A stretch of 64,000 bases of DNA, taken from Comamonas testosteroni TK102. GTDB lineage: Bacteria > Pseudomonadota > Gammaproteobacteria > Burkholderiales > Burkholderiaceae_C. Below the pieces are notes generated by a model. The model worked only from the letters and a program-made list of their open reading frames with translations, did no database searches and had not been told where the DNA came from. Location: assembly GCF_000739375.1 (NCBI RefSeq), contig NZ_CP006704.1, positions 5,580,001-5,644,000 of the forward strand. Reading direction: 5' to 3'. Made by a program: the position numbers and the translations under genes. This document shows, piece after piece, positions 35,764-44,320 of this stretch (position 1 is the first letter of the stretch; each line of letters starts with the position of its first letter).

Positions 35764-36876
35764 ATGACCAAGACTGCAAAGACAAATGACGATCAACCGA
35801 GATTGGAGGCGGCTGAGGTAGGCCGCCGTAGTTTGCTAAAAATGACCGGCAGCGGCATCGCTGCATTGGGAATGGCTGGTGTCACCACAGTCCCGGCAAT
35901 GGCACAGCAAGTAAAACTCCAAGAAGCCTGGGACAAGACCTTCCCGCAAAGTCACAAGGTTCAGCACAGGAAAGTCTCCTTCAAGAACCGCTATGGCATC
36001 ACCCTAGTCGGTGATCTGTACCTGCCGAAAGATAGTAGTGGAACCCTCGCGGCGTTGGCGATTGGGGGCCCATTCGGCGCCGTAAAAGAGCAATCCTCTG
36101 GCTTGTATGCGCAGACGATGGCCGAGCGCGGCTTTGTCGCGCTGGCCTTTGACCCCTCCTACACAGGCGAAAGCAGTGGCTCTCCTCGCAATGTCGCCTC
36201 CCCCGACATCTGCGTCGAAGATTTCAGCGCTGCGGTGGACTATCTGGGTCTTCAGCCAAAGGTGGATCGTGGGCGCATAGGCATCATCGGTATTTGCGGC
36301 TGGGGTGGTATGGCATTGAGTGCCGCAGCCGTTGACAAGCGCATAAAGGCCGTTGTCGCCAGCACCATGTACGACATGACGCGTGTCATGTCCAAGGGAT
36401 ATAAAGATAGTGTGAGCTTGGAGCAACGCACCCGGACATTGGAGCAACTAAGCCAGCAGCGTTGGAAAGATGCGGAGGCAGGCATGCCCGCTTATCAGCC
36501 GCCCTACAACGAGCTAAAGGGCGGCGAAGAACGGTTCCTGGTGGAGTACCACGACTACTACCGTACATCACGCGGTTTCCATCCGCGCGCAGTGAATTCA
36601 GGCAATGCCTGGACGATCACAACGCCGATGTCATTCATGAATCTGCCGATTCTGAACTACATCCAGGAAATTTCGCCGCGCCCCATCCTGCTGGTACATG
36701 GCGAAAAAGCGCACTCGCGCTACTTCAGCGAGACCGCCTATGCAGCGGCGGCCGAGCCCAAGGAACTCATGATCATTCCAGGAGCAATCCATACGGATTT
36801 GTATGACCGCACCGAGATCATCCCCTTCGACAAGCTGACCGAGTTCTTCCAGAAAAGCCTGGCTGGCACAGCATAG
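35764..36876 (+). CDS. Tat-exported alpha/beta-hydrolase-fold protein (YcjY/DLH-like)
   Basis: 370 aa. The N-terminus carries a twin-arginine signal (GRRSLLKMTGSGIAALGMAG, residues about 21-40, ending AMA-Q). The core has the hydrolase strands LAALAIGGPFGAVKEQ, FVALAFDPSYTGESSG and IGIIGICGWGGMAL. In related YcjY-type proteins the elbow is GxCxSGG; here the Ser position is Trp (GICGWGG), so the usual nucleophile is missing. The late acidic and His segments (LLVHGEKAHS, IPGAIHTDLYD) are present. It may use Cys, or be a non-hydrolytic binder. 35 nt after the cyclophilin-like gene. Confidence 0.8.
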   Translation: MTKTAKTNDDQPRLEAAEVGRRSLLKMTGSGIAALGMAGVTTVPAMAQQVKLQEAWDKTFPQSHKVQHRKVSFKNRYGITLVGDLYLPKDSSGTLAALAIGGPFGAVKEQSSGLYAQTMAERGFVALAFDPSYTGESSGSPRNVASPDICVEDFSAAVDYLGLQPKVDRGRIGIIGICGWGGMALSAAAVDKRIKAVVASTMYDMTRVMSKGYKDSVSLEQRTRTLEQLSQQRWKDAEAGMPAYQPPYNELKGGEERFLVEYHDYYRTSRGFHPRAVNSGNAWTITTPMSFMNLPILNYIQEISPRPILLVHGEKAHSRYFSETAYAAAAEPKELMIIPGAIHTDLYDRTEIIPFDKLTEFFQKSLAGTA

Positions 36877-36973
36877 AAGCTGTATCTCGACTCTTGCGTC
36901 CTTTTCCACCACCGTCCATTCAGAGCGGACGGCACGGCGCTGTCCTGTTGTGCAGCAAAAAAGAAGCGTATCC

Positions 36974-38188
36974 ATGGCGGTAACCACCCACCACATCTCA
37001 ACGGACGGCGCTACGCGCCCTTCCGAACAACCAGCCTCCTGGAGTGCTGTCTATGCCATGTCGGTATGCGCGTTTGCGCTGATCGCCTCGGAGTTCCTGC
37101 CCGTAAGCCTGCTATCGCCGATGGCATCCGATCTTCATGTCACACAAGGCATGGCCGGTCAGGGAATCGCGATCTCCGGTGCGTTTGCCGTGCTCACAAG
37201 CCTTTTCATTTCGGCTCTGGCTGGCAAGCTCGACCGCAAGGATTTGCTGCTAGGGCTGACGGTGGCCATGGGCGTCTCCGCGACCATCGTTGCAATGGCA
37301 CCAAACTACTTCATTTATATGTTGGGCCGAGCATTGATCGGCGTGGTCGTTGGAGGCTTCTGGTCCATGTCGGCTGCAACCGCTATTCGGTTGGTACCGC
37401 TTCGCGATGTGCCGCGAGCGCTCGCCATCGTCAATGGTGGCAATGCATTGGCTACTGTCGTGGCAGCTCCACTGGGCGCCTACCTAGGCACTGTCGTAGG
37501 CTGGCGTGGGGCTTTCCTCTGTCTGGTCCCCATATCCATCATCACCTTGGCCTGGCAATGGAAGACACTGCCCTCCATGCAGCCCACTGCCGGTGAGCTC
37601 GGCACGGCCCACGTATTCAATGTGTTTACGCTGTTCAGGCGTCGTGGTGTCATCGTGGGAATGCTGGCAAGCAGCCTACTGTTCATGGGGCAGTTCTCGC
37701 TGTTCACTTATGTACGGCCGTTTCTGGAGACGGCCACGGGTGTACATGGCACTACGGTTCCACTCATCTTGCTAGTGATCGGGGCAGCGGGCTTCGTTGG
37801 CACCTTGTTCATCGGCAAAGTTTTGCAACGAAGCCTATACGTCACACTGATCATCATTCCTCTGCTGATGGCAGCGACAGCTCTGGCATTGGCGTTCTTT
37901 GGTCACTGGACTGCTATGGTCATTGCACTGCTGGGCCTATGGGGCCTGACCGGAACTTCCGCGCCGGTTGGCTGGTGGGCTTGGATAGCCAAGGTCTTTC
38001 CGCAGGACGCCGAAGCGGGCGGAGGTCTTTTCGTTGCAGTGGTTCAGCTGTCGATCGCCTTGGGATCCATACTGGGTGGACTTTTATTCGACTACCGCGG
38101 ATACCAGAGCACCTTCATATTGAGTGCCGTCCTGCTGGTGATGTGCGCGGCGATGACCATAGGCACTTCGCGCACGCAGGTCAAATAG
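36974..38188 (+). CDS. MFS transporter, NepI/AraJ-like drug or metabolite exporter
   Basis: 404 aa with twelve predicted helices. The first loop after helix 2-3 has the MFS-type LAGKLDRKDLLLG motif, and GRALIGVVVGGFWSMSAATAIRLVP is typical of the DHA1/NepI group of exporters (quoted in part). An ATG at 36974 is preferred over a GTG at 36950 because AAGAAG lies upstream. Last gene of the LysR-linked unit; it may export the product of the preceding hydrolase-like protein. Substrate unknown. Confidence 0.85.
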   Translation: MAVTTHHISTDGATRPSEQPASWSAVYAMSVCAFALIASEFLPVSLLSPMASDLHVTQGMAGQGIAISGAFAVLTSLFISALAGKLDRKDLLLGLTVAMGVSATIVAMAPNYFIYMLGRALIGVVVGGFWSMSAATAIRLVPLRDVPRALAIVNGGNALATVVAAPLGAYLGTVVGWRGAFLCLVPISIITLAWQWKTLPSMQPTAGELGTAHVFNVFTLFRRRGVIVGMLASSLLFMGQFSLFTYVRPFLETATGVHGTTVPLILLVIGAAGFVGTLFIGKVLQRSLYVTLIIIPLLMAATALALAFFGHWTAMVIALLGLWGLTGTSAPVGWWAWIAKVFPQDAEAGGGLFVAVVQLSIALGSILGGLLFDYRGYQSTFILSAVLLVMCAAMTIGTSRTQVK

Positions 38189-38213
38189 TTCAGCCAGAGC
38201 GTCTGTAGCCTAG

Positions 38214-38244
38214 TCTATATGCCGACGTCGGCTCGGCATATAGA
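38214..38244. terminator. Stem-loop between convergent MFS and MaoC genes
   Basis: Perfect 12-bp inverted repeat TCTATATGCCGA (38214-38225) / TCGGCATATAGA (38233-38244), loop seven bases. No T-run follows on either strand, so it may be a rho-assisted or mRNA-stabilising hairpin, but its position between convergent operons suggests a terminator. Confidence 0.6.
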
Positions 38245-38290
38245 CGTGGAGCCTTGTCACTTGAACGCTGGAGTGCTTAAGCGGCACACA

Positions 38291-38785
38291 CTATTGTGAT
38301 TTAGTTAAGTCCACGTCCATTGGTTTGCATTTGTACATATTAGAAATGATCATGGAATGAACGATGTCGTTGCGCTGGTTTATGACAATTCGTTCGCAGG
38401 TTACGATTCCCTTCGTCCCGCTGCTTGTCAGCTTTTTTTCCGTGGGTGTAATCACTGCATGAATGGTGTCACCAGCCTTTACAGGTAGATGCATACGCCA
38501 CTGATCGAGACCCATCATCGCGATGATGGTGCCGTCATTGATTCCGCTCAGACATTGCAATCCACCGACGATTGCAAGGACAAGGGGTCCATGTGCAATA
38601 GGCTCACCGTAAGGCTGTGTCTTGCAAAACTCATGATCGATATGTGGAGCGTTATGGTCTCCGGATAAGCATGCGAAGTTGACGATATCAGTTTGAGTGA
38701 CAGTGCGACGCGAGGTCACAATGCTGCTGCCGATTTCAAAGTCTTCAAAGTACATGCCGCGAGGCTTGTAGTTAGTGTGGCTCAT
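38291..38785 (-). CDS. MaoC-like enoyl-CoA hydratase/dehydratase
   Basis: 164 aa hot-dog-fold protein. The hydratase active-site pattern D-x4-H occurs in GDHNAPHIDHEF, followed by GEPIAHGPLVLAIVGGL, which is typical of R-specific hydratases and mesaconyl-CoA hydratase-like enzymes. It would add water to, or remove it from, an acyl-CoA double bond. Last gene of the six-gene minus-strand operon from 44236, 17 nt after the MmgE/PrpD gene. Confidence 0.85.
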   Translation of the reverse strand: MSHTNYKPRGMYFEDFEIGSSIVTSRRTVTQTDIVNFACLSGDHNAPHIDHEFCKTQPYGEPIAHGPLVLAIVGGLQCLSGINDGTIIAMMGLDQWRMHLPVKAGDTIHAVITPTEKKLTSSGTKGIVTCERIVINQRNDIVHSMIISNMYKCKPMDVDLTKSQ

Positions 38786-38802
38786 GCAATGGTTCCTTTG
38801 CG

Positions 38803-40173
38803 CTACGCGGCCAGCATTTGGGTTAGTTGGCTGACGTTTTCCATGCGGTCGACGGTCAGAGCTTCAGAGATAAAGCGCTGTGCATGTTCCTTTTCAAGCA
38901 CGGGTTCCGCCAATAGAAGAAACTTCCTTTGAACGTCTTCGTCAGAGAGAGGCTTTTGAGGGGAACCGCGCGGTGCAGTCACCTGCAGCAGAGTTGTTTG
39001 GCCACCGCTTTCTGTGACGGATACTTGACAGTGGTGGTAGTGGCTAAGGTTTTCATCGGGGATCACGCGGATTCGCTGCATTGCACTGACCACGTCTGTG
39101 CGTTGCAGATACTTTTCCAGCTGGATGCTATGGTCTGGAAGGATGACATCTGCACCGCTAGCCACCAAGGCAAGGCAATACTGGAGGTGAAACCTAGCGT
39201 CATTGGGAGACGCAGGATTGCGCTCTTTGCTCACAACGTCCGCAACATAAGGAGCCACGCGCAGTTCAATCTGCCCAGCTTGTAACGCATCGGAACCTAA
39301 TTGTTGGCGCAGCTCGCTGAGAGCATCTACTGGAGCATGGAGGTAGCCGCAGCAGGCGTGAAGCTTGCGGCGAGGCTGCGTCAATGCCCAACGCTCTTCC
39401 CACGAAGATGCGTTGAAACTGCCTTGTGTGGAGGCCGAGGCGAAATAGCCCACCTTGCTGTCAAGCAAGTTAATGGGGCCAGTCATGCCTGCTTGGGCGT
39501 AGTAGGCAGCCTTGACGCCAATGTCAGCGGGTTGGGCGCCGAAAAGCATGGGCTTGAAAGATCCGCCACTGCCGAAGATCACTTCTGCGGGGCACCAGCC
39601 GGCTAACCCTCCAGCAATTGCTAGTGCATTAACTGTTTGCTCTTCATCCAAATCCAGCAGATGTGCGGCCGAGACCGCCGCACCGATCGTCGAAGGAAAT
39701 CCGACAGGAACCATACCCATTTCGGTATAGCGACGGAGCGAGGGATAGACAGAGTCATAGACACGACAGGTGGTCTCGATACCACGCACGACTGCCTCTA
39801 GCACTTTAGTGCCGGAAGCTCCCAGATGCTGGCCTAACGATAGTGCGGCAGGAACGATGCCAATACTGGCATGTCCGCCAAAAAGATCGTTAAGTTCAAG
39901 TACATCGCCGAGGTAAGCGTTGATACGCATCGCTTCGTGCAAACCTCGACACTGCGAGGTGCCGAAGATCGGAAGCGTATCCCGAGAAGTGCTCGGCTCA
40001 CAGCCAAGTATCAACTGCGCCTCCTCTGTACGGGAGCCAGCAAGGATGCAGCCCACTGTATCTAGAATGCATAACCGTGCTTGGCTGAGCACCTCTTTAG
40101 GGATGCTGGCGAAGGACATGGAGCGGGCGTGCTGAACAAGTGTCTGCAGTGCACTGAATGTAGTGGAGCTCAT
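38803..40173 (-). CDS. MmgE/PrpD family protein
   Basis: 456 aa. The family includes 2-methylcitrate dehydratase, cis-aconitate decarboxylase and iminodisuccinate epimerase. Seen here: ILDTVGCILAGSRTEEAQLILG at the N-terminus, LNDLFGGHASIGIVPAALSLGQHLGASGTKVLEAVVRGIE (quoted in part), and RKLHACCGYLHAPVDALSELRQQ. These match the all-helical domain and the lid. The substrate is not predictable by eye, but it should be a carboxylic acid. The start overlaps the stop of the TctC gene by four bases (ATGA), so the two are translationally coupled. Confidence 0.85.
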   Translation of the reverse strand: MSSTTFSALQTLVQHARSMSFASIPKEVLSQARLCILDTVGCILAGSRTEEAQLILGCEPSTSRDTLPIFGTSQCRGLHEAMRINAYLGDVLELNDLFGGHASIGIVPAALSLGQHLGASGTKVLEAVVRGIETTCRVYDSVYPSLRRYTEMGMVPVGFPSTIGAAVSAAHLLDLDEEQTVNALAIAGGLAGWCPAEVIFGSGGSFKPMLFGAQPADIGVKAAYYAQAGMTGPINLLDSKVGYFASASTQGSFNASSWEERWALTQPRRKLHACCGYLHAPVDALSELRQQLGSDALQAGQIELRVAPYVADVVSKERNPASPNDARFHLQYCLALVASGADVILPDHSIQLEKYLQRTDVVSAMQRIRVIPDENLSHYHHCQVSVTESGGQTTLLQVTAPRGSPQKPLSDEDVQRKFLLLAEPVLEKEHAQRFISEALTVDRMENVSQLTQMLAA

Positions 40174-41132
40174 TCTTTTTCGATTCCTGCGCGTTGGGCG
40201 ACAGCGCTATAACGTGCAAAATCTTTCTTCATCTCTTCGCGATAAGCTTGCGGAGACAAGACTGCCGGATCCATGCCTAGTCGCGCATACAGAGACAGGA
40301 TTTCGGGAGATTTCACAGCTTCTGCAATTTCCTTATGTATTCTGTCAATGATGGGTTGAGGAGTGCCTGCCGGGGCCAGAACGCCCAACCAACCATTGAA
40401 GACGAACTCCTTGTAGCCAAGCTCCTGCATGGTAGGAACGCCTGGAAGAGACGGAGAGCGAGTAGAGCCCATTACAGCAAGTGCTCGGGTTCGTTTCCCT
40501 TGCAACATAGGTGCTGCAGCACCTAGGGCATCTGGGTTGACAGTCAAACGGCCAGCCAGTAATTCCGTTGTTGCCTGAGAAGCCCCCTTGAATGGGATGC
40601 CCATCAGATCAATCCCTGCATAGTGATTCATTGCTTCCATAGCAATCCGATACAGACCTGCGGAGTTTCCGTAAGTCATGGTGCCTGGAGCTTTTTTTGC
40701 AGCTGCTACTAGGTCAGAAATGCTCTTATATGGTGAGTCACTCGAAACGGTTATCAGCAGCGGCGTGTTGGCCATGGTCGCCACCGGAATGAAGTCTTTG
40801 AACAGGTCAAACGGCACGCTTTTTGAAATGATCGGAGGGACGACGGTTGTTGATACGGTGCTGATTGCGAACGTGTAGCCGTCTGCCTTGCTACGTGCGA
40901 CCGTCTGCATCCCAATTCCGCCGTTTGCACCTGGTTTGTTTTCGACAACCACTGGTTGACCCAATGGTCCTGCTATTTTTTGTGCGATCGCACGTGCTGT
41001 GACGTCCGAACTATTGCCGGGAGTGAACGGCACTACGAACCGAATTGGCTGGGTAGGATATCCACTTTGAGCCAGAGCGCTCGTGCAAGCGAGTCCGACT
41101 GTCAAGATCAAAGAAAGTTTGGCGCAGCGCAT
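40170..41132 (-). CDS. Bug/TctC-family periplasmic substrate-binding protein
   Basis: 320 aa with a Sec signal peptide (MRCAKLSLILTVGLACTSALAQ) and the Bug fold: YPTQPIRFVVPFTPGNSSDVTARAIAQKIAG, VVENKPGANGGIGMQTVARSKADGYT and YKEFVFNGWLGVLAPAGTP (quoted in part). Such receptors bind carboxylates by two water-bridged contacts. No TctA/TctB membrane subunits are in the window, so it probably serves another transporter or signals. Overlaps MmgE/PrpD by 4 nt. Confidence 0.88.
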   Translation of the reverse strand: MRCAKLSLILTVGLACTSALAQSGYPTQPIRFVVPFTPGNSSDVTARAIAQKIAGPLGQPVVVENKPGANGGIGMQTVARSKADGYTFAISTVSTTVVPPIISKSVPFDLFKDFIPVATMANTPLLITVSSDSPYKSISDLVAAAKKAPGTMTYGNSAGLYRIAMEAMNHYAGIDLMGIPFKGASQATTELLAGRLTVNPDALGAAAPMLQGKRTRALAVMGSTRSPSLPGVPTMQELGYKEFVFNGWLGVLAPAGTPQPIIDRIHKEIAEAVKSPEILSLYARLGMDPAVLSPQAYREEMKKDFARYSAVAQRAGIEKE

Positions 41133-41191
41133 GGTTGTGTCTCCGTTACACCTCAGAAGAGGTGCATTTTTAAGAATCTTGGGTGCGTTGT

Positions 41192-41542
41192 TTAGTCCAC
41201 TAGGGATGGCATCGAGGCTGCACGAATCAGCCTAGTTTCCTGCGCTGTAATGAGGTGCCCGGAGGCCACCAAATAAGCCGGGAAATCGGGGTGGGTATCA
41301 CGTGCGTGGCAGCGACGCTCATAGTCGGCCAAATCGTCGTAGCCCCAAAGATGAATAAACTGATTCTGTGCGCCGACGAAGCTCGTCCAGCACCCTAGTG
41401 GTGTTCCTAGCGTCTCAAGAAGAATAGGCATTGCTAGACGATTGAACACCTCAAGGAACTCCGGCATCTTGCGCAAAGCGATTGTGTAGATTCGGTGATC
41501 AACCAAAGCCTTTTGAGGAAGGATCAACGCAGTCCCGCTCAT
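41192..41542 (-). CDS. NIPSNAP-family protein
   Basis: 116 aa ferredoxin-like-fold protein: DHRIYTIALRKMPEFLEVF, LGCWTSFVGAQNQFIHLWGYDDLADYERR and a C-terminal LIRAASMPS (quoted in part). The family is of unknown biochemical role and is common in catabolic operons, where it may act as a small dimeric binding protein. Its ATG overlaps the stop of the flavoprotein gene (41539-41542), indicating coupled translation. Confidence 0.82.
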   Translation of the reverse strand: MSGTALILPQKALVDHRIYTIALRKMPEFLEVFNRLAMPILLETLGTPLGCWTSFVGAQNQFIHLWGYDDLADYERRCHARDTHPDFPAYLVASGHLITAQETRLIRAASMPSLVD

Positions 41543-43260
41543 GCTGCTTTCGCTTTCTGCTTAGAGACTTGGTCAGCAATGTGATTGCCAGTGACATAGC
41601 CGAAGGTCATGTTCGGGCCATGTGTAATGCCTGCTCCGGGGTAGTTTCCGCCCATGACACTCGCACGATCGTTTCCTGTGGCATACAGGCCGACGATGGG
41701 GGTGCCATTGCTGTGCAAGACTTCACCGACTACGCTAGTGCGCAGGCCATCGAAGGTGCCTAGATCTCCCATGAGCACTTTGACTGCATAAAACGGCCCC
41801 TGTTTGACGGGGGCAACGCACGGATTAGGCATGTTGTCCTGGTCGGCCAGATAACGATTGAAGCTCGTGCTGCCCCGCCCGAAGGCTGGATCAGCCCCGC
41901 GCTCGGCATCCTTGTTGTACTCGCGCACCGTCTGTTCTAGCCCGGTGGAGTCAATGCCTGCGTTCTTGGCCAGTTCCGCAAGCGTATTTCCCTTGATCAG
42001 GTAGCCATTCTTGATGAAGCTGCCAATGGGCATAGGGGCAGGCTTGACGTAGCCAAGGCCATATTTAGATAGAGCTGTCTTATCGCAGATCAGCCACATC
42101 GCCGTCTCTTTCATGTTTGAACAAGCACGGTGCAGCGCTGCTCCTACATCATGGTATGAGTTGGATTCATTGGTGAAGCGATGTCCGTTGGAGAGAACGC
42201 CGATGATGCCGGGCTTGTAGCGGTCCAACAGGTGTGGGAAGACGCCGGTTTCGCCACCGCCAAAGTCAACCTTGCTTACGGGCATCCAGGCAGAGGGCTC
42301 TTTAAAACGAATGTCGACAACACCGCCAACCTGCTCCGCCATATTGCAGCCATCGCCGGTATTACTCTTCGGTGTAGGCGACAGATGCTGGTGACCACGA
42401 CGCAAATGAGGATAGGCTTGCGTAATACGTTTGACGTCATGCGGAAAGCCGCCGCAAGCAAGAACAACACCATGACGAGCCAAAAGTTGATGGTCTCCGT
42501 CAGTTCCAGAAGCAAGTACACCGGTCACACGACCACCGCTCGTCAAAAGTTGACGTACCGGTGTACTGGTCAAAATCGGGATCCCCAGGTCAAGGGCAGA
42601 CTTGGCTAGTCGCGCCGCAAGCGCATTTCCGCTGGTGACTTGAATGGCACGTCGGTAGAGAATAAGCTCTTTAAGGTGGCTTGCAAGTCGGCGCGCCACA
42701 TATAGGAAAGAGGTAAGGGACTTGGTTGCTCGGAAGAAATGCTTCAGGTCCGCATTGGATGAATTAAACATCATTCCAATGAAAGTAATGGAGCGTAATG
42801 GCAGCTTCAGTCGCTCCATATCCTTGCCAAGACCCCGAATGTCATAGGGTGCAGCAAGAATAGAGCGCCCTATGTCGACCCCACCTTGCTGGGTAGGATG
42901 GTAGTCCGGGTAAAGCGTTGGCACGAATTTCATCGAGGTTTCTCGCTCGAAGAATTCCACCATTTCGGGGCCTTTTTGAATGAATGTGGCCACGGCCTCT
43001 TCATCGTAAAAAGCCCCTGTTTCTGCCTTCATGAAGGTTCGTACCTTCTCGACAGAATCGTCTGGGTTTTGCTTTTGGCCGTAATGATTTAGCGGGATCC
43101 ACAGTACGCCACCAGAAAGCGCTGTTGTACCTCCAAAAACCGGCTCTTTTTCGAGTACAGCCACTTCAAGACCGCGCTTGCGAGCAGTAATTGCAGCAGC
43201 TAAGCCTGCAGCGCCAGATCCCACCACAAGCACGTCATATATAGATTTCCGTTCAGTCAC
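41539..43260 (-). CDS. FAD-dependent dehydrogenase related to 3-ketosteroid delta1-dehydrogenase
   Basis: 573 aa flavoprotein of the succinate dehydrogenase/fumarate reductase superfamily. The FAD fingerprint VVGSGAAGLAAAITARKRG lies at about 12-30 and FGGTTALSGGVLWIPLNH at 42-59. The C-terminal block NYPGAGITHGPNMTFGYVTG resembles KstD, whose FAD-binding end reads PGAGI-T-GP. It should introduce a C=C next to a keto or carboxyl group, but the substrate may not be a steroid. The start is GTG (complement 43258-43260). It lies four bases after the TctC gene. Confidence 0.83.
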   Translation of the reverse strand: MTERKSIYDVLVVGSGAAGLAAAITARKRGLEVAVLEKEPVFGGTTALSGGVLWIPLNHYGQKQNPDDSVEKVRTFMKAETGAFYDEEAVATFIQKGPEMVEFFERETSMKFVPTLYPDYHPTQQGGVDIGRSILAAPYDIRGLGKDMERLKLPLRSITFIGMMFNSSNADLKHFFRATKSLTSFLYVARRLASHLKELILYRRAIQVTSGNALAARLAKSALDLGIPILTSTPVRQLLTSGGRVTGVLASGTDGDHQLLARHGVVLACGGFPHDVKRITQAYPHLRRGHQHLSPTPKSNTGDGCNMAEQVGGVVDIRFKEPSAWMPVSKVDFGGGETGVFPHLLDRYKPGIIGVLSNGHRFTNESNSYHDVGAALHRACSNMKETAMWLICDKTALSKYGLGYVKPAPMPIGSFIKNGYLIKGNTLAELAKNAGIDSTGLEQTVREYNKDAERGADPAFGRGSTSFNRYLADQDNMPNPCVAPVKQGPFYAVKVLMGDLGTFDGLRTSVVGEVLHSNGTPIVGLYATGNDRASVMGGNYPGAGITHGPNMTFGYVTGNHIADQVSKQKAKAA

Positions 43261-43264
43261 GATC

Positions 43265-44236
43265 TTACTCAGCCTTGATATTGAATTTGGTGATCACTTC
43301 TCGCATTTGCTTCGACTCTTGCTGCATGCGATTGTTGAACTCTGCTGGAGTGCTGGTCTTAACAACCGCCCCTGCAGCAAGAAATTTGGCCTTCAACGTC
43401 TTGTCGGAGAGGACCCTATGCAGTGCTAAGTTGATCTTTTCGATCGCGCTATCAGGGGTGCCAGCCGGAGCAAGAAGTCCAAACCATGCTTCTGCAGTAA
43501 ATCCAGGTACGGACTGGCTCAGCAAAGGGGCATCAGGAACAACAGGTGAAGGCTCTGGTGTTGCAGTTCCAAGCAGCCTCAAATTGCCCTGGTGAATTTG
43601 GCCGAGCATCGCGGCAGAAGGCGTTGTCAAAAGCATCTGAACTTCGCCGGTCCTGGCGGCCATCGTTGTTCCAGCTTCCCCTTTGTAGGGAACATGGTCG
43701 ACCTTGATGTCCGCCAGCATGGCGAAACGCATTGTTGTCAAATGCCCAAAAGATGCGGGTCCCGCTGATGCGTACATTACGCCGCCAGGCAGCGATCTCG
43801 CATAGCTCAAAAAGGATTTCACATCCGTTGCTGGCGTCGTCTTGTTCGTGACAAGGACCATTGGAACGGTGGAGACGAGACCGATAGGCTTGAAGTCCTT
43901 AAAAGGATCAAATCCAGCTTTCGCACTGAGTAAAGGCGGTACCAGAACACCATTGTTGGGGAAAAGCAGCGTATGCCCGTCCGCCTTAGATCGAGCTACT
44001 TGTATGGCCCCGAGCGCACCCGATGCTCCGGGTTTGTTTTCAACAACGATCGGTTGCCCCAGCTCCCTACTTAACGCCTCGCTCATCATTCGAACTTGAC
44101 CGTCGCTAGCTCCGCCCGCGTTGTATGGCACCACGATCGTGATGGGATGGCTTGGAAACGCCTGTGCCAGCGCGCTGCTACTCAAAAGGACAGCAAGGGC
44201 ACAGAAGGATGCGCTCTTTTTCAACGTCATGCTCAT
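43265..44236 (-). CDS. Bug/TctC-family periplasmic substrate-binding protein
   Basis: 323 aa, first gene of the six-gene operon. The signal peptide follows MSMTLKKSASFCALAVLLSS; mature features are FPSHPITIVVPYNAGGASDGQVR, VVENKPGASGALGAIQVARSKADGHT and FGLLAPAGTPDSAIEKI (quoted in part). Two starts are possible (complement 44234-44236 or two codons later); GGAG lies just upstream of both. With the paralogue at 40170-41132, this operon has two binding proteins and no tctAB, while a permease is encoded divergently. Confidence 0.88.
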   Translation of the reverse strand: MSMTLKKSASFCALAVLLSSSALAQAFPSHPITIVVPYNAGGASDGQVRMMSEALSRELGQPIVVENKPGASGALGAIQVARSKADGHTLLFPNNGVLVPPLLSAKAGFDPFKDFKPIGLVSTVPMVLVTNKTTPATDVKSFLSYARSLPGGVMYASAGPASFGHLTTMRFAMLADIKVDHVPYKGEAGTTMAARTGEVQMLLTTPSAAMLGQIHQGNLRLLGTATPEPSPVVPDAPLLSQSVPGFTAEAWFGLLAPAGTPDSAIEKINLALHRVLSDKTLKAKFLAAGAVVKTSTPAEFNNRMQQESKQMREVITKFNIKAE

Positions 44237-44320
44237 TGTCTCCGTAAGGATTCTTGGTGTATAAATCAATCATTCAATGGTTGATCCATTAATTCTATGT
44301 CTCAAAAGCAGAAACATCAA
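44236..44320. promoter_or_regulatory. Divergent promoters with a shared FadR-like operator
   Basis: Plus-strand promoter: TTGTCT (44236-44241), 18-base spacer, TATAAA (44260-44265). Minus-strand promoter: TTGATG (complement 44315-44320), 17-base spacer, TAGAAT (complement 44292-44297). Between the two -10 boxes lies the imperfect palindrome AATGGTTGATCCATT (44276-44290), covering the expected start sites of both. The same palindrome, AATGGTTGAACCATT, overlaps the promoter at 52165-52206. TGGT-N3-ACCA is the core bound by FadR-type GntR proteins; the gene at 47023 encodes one. Confidence 0.7.

Noticed and set aside
41539..43260. Calling the flavoprotein a true 3-ketosteroid delta1-dehydrogenase (kstD)
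   Set aside because: The FAD signatures fit, but the substrate-binding Tyr residues could not be verified and the operon context (TctC, MmgE/PrpD) suggests another acid substrate.
43265..44236. Assigning the TctC proteins to a complete TctCBA citrate transport system
   Set aside because: No tctA or tctB gene is present in the window, and the permease at 44297 does not resemble TctA.
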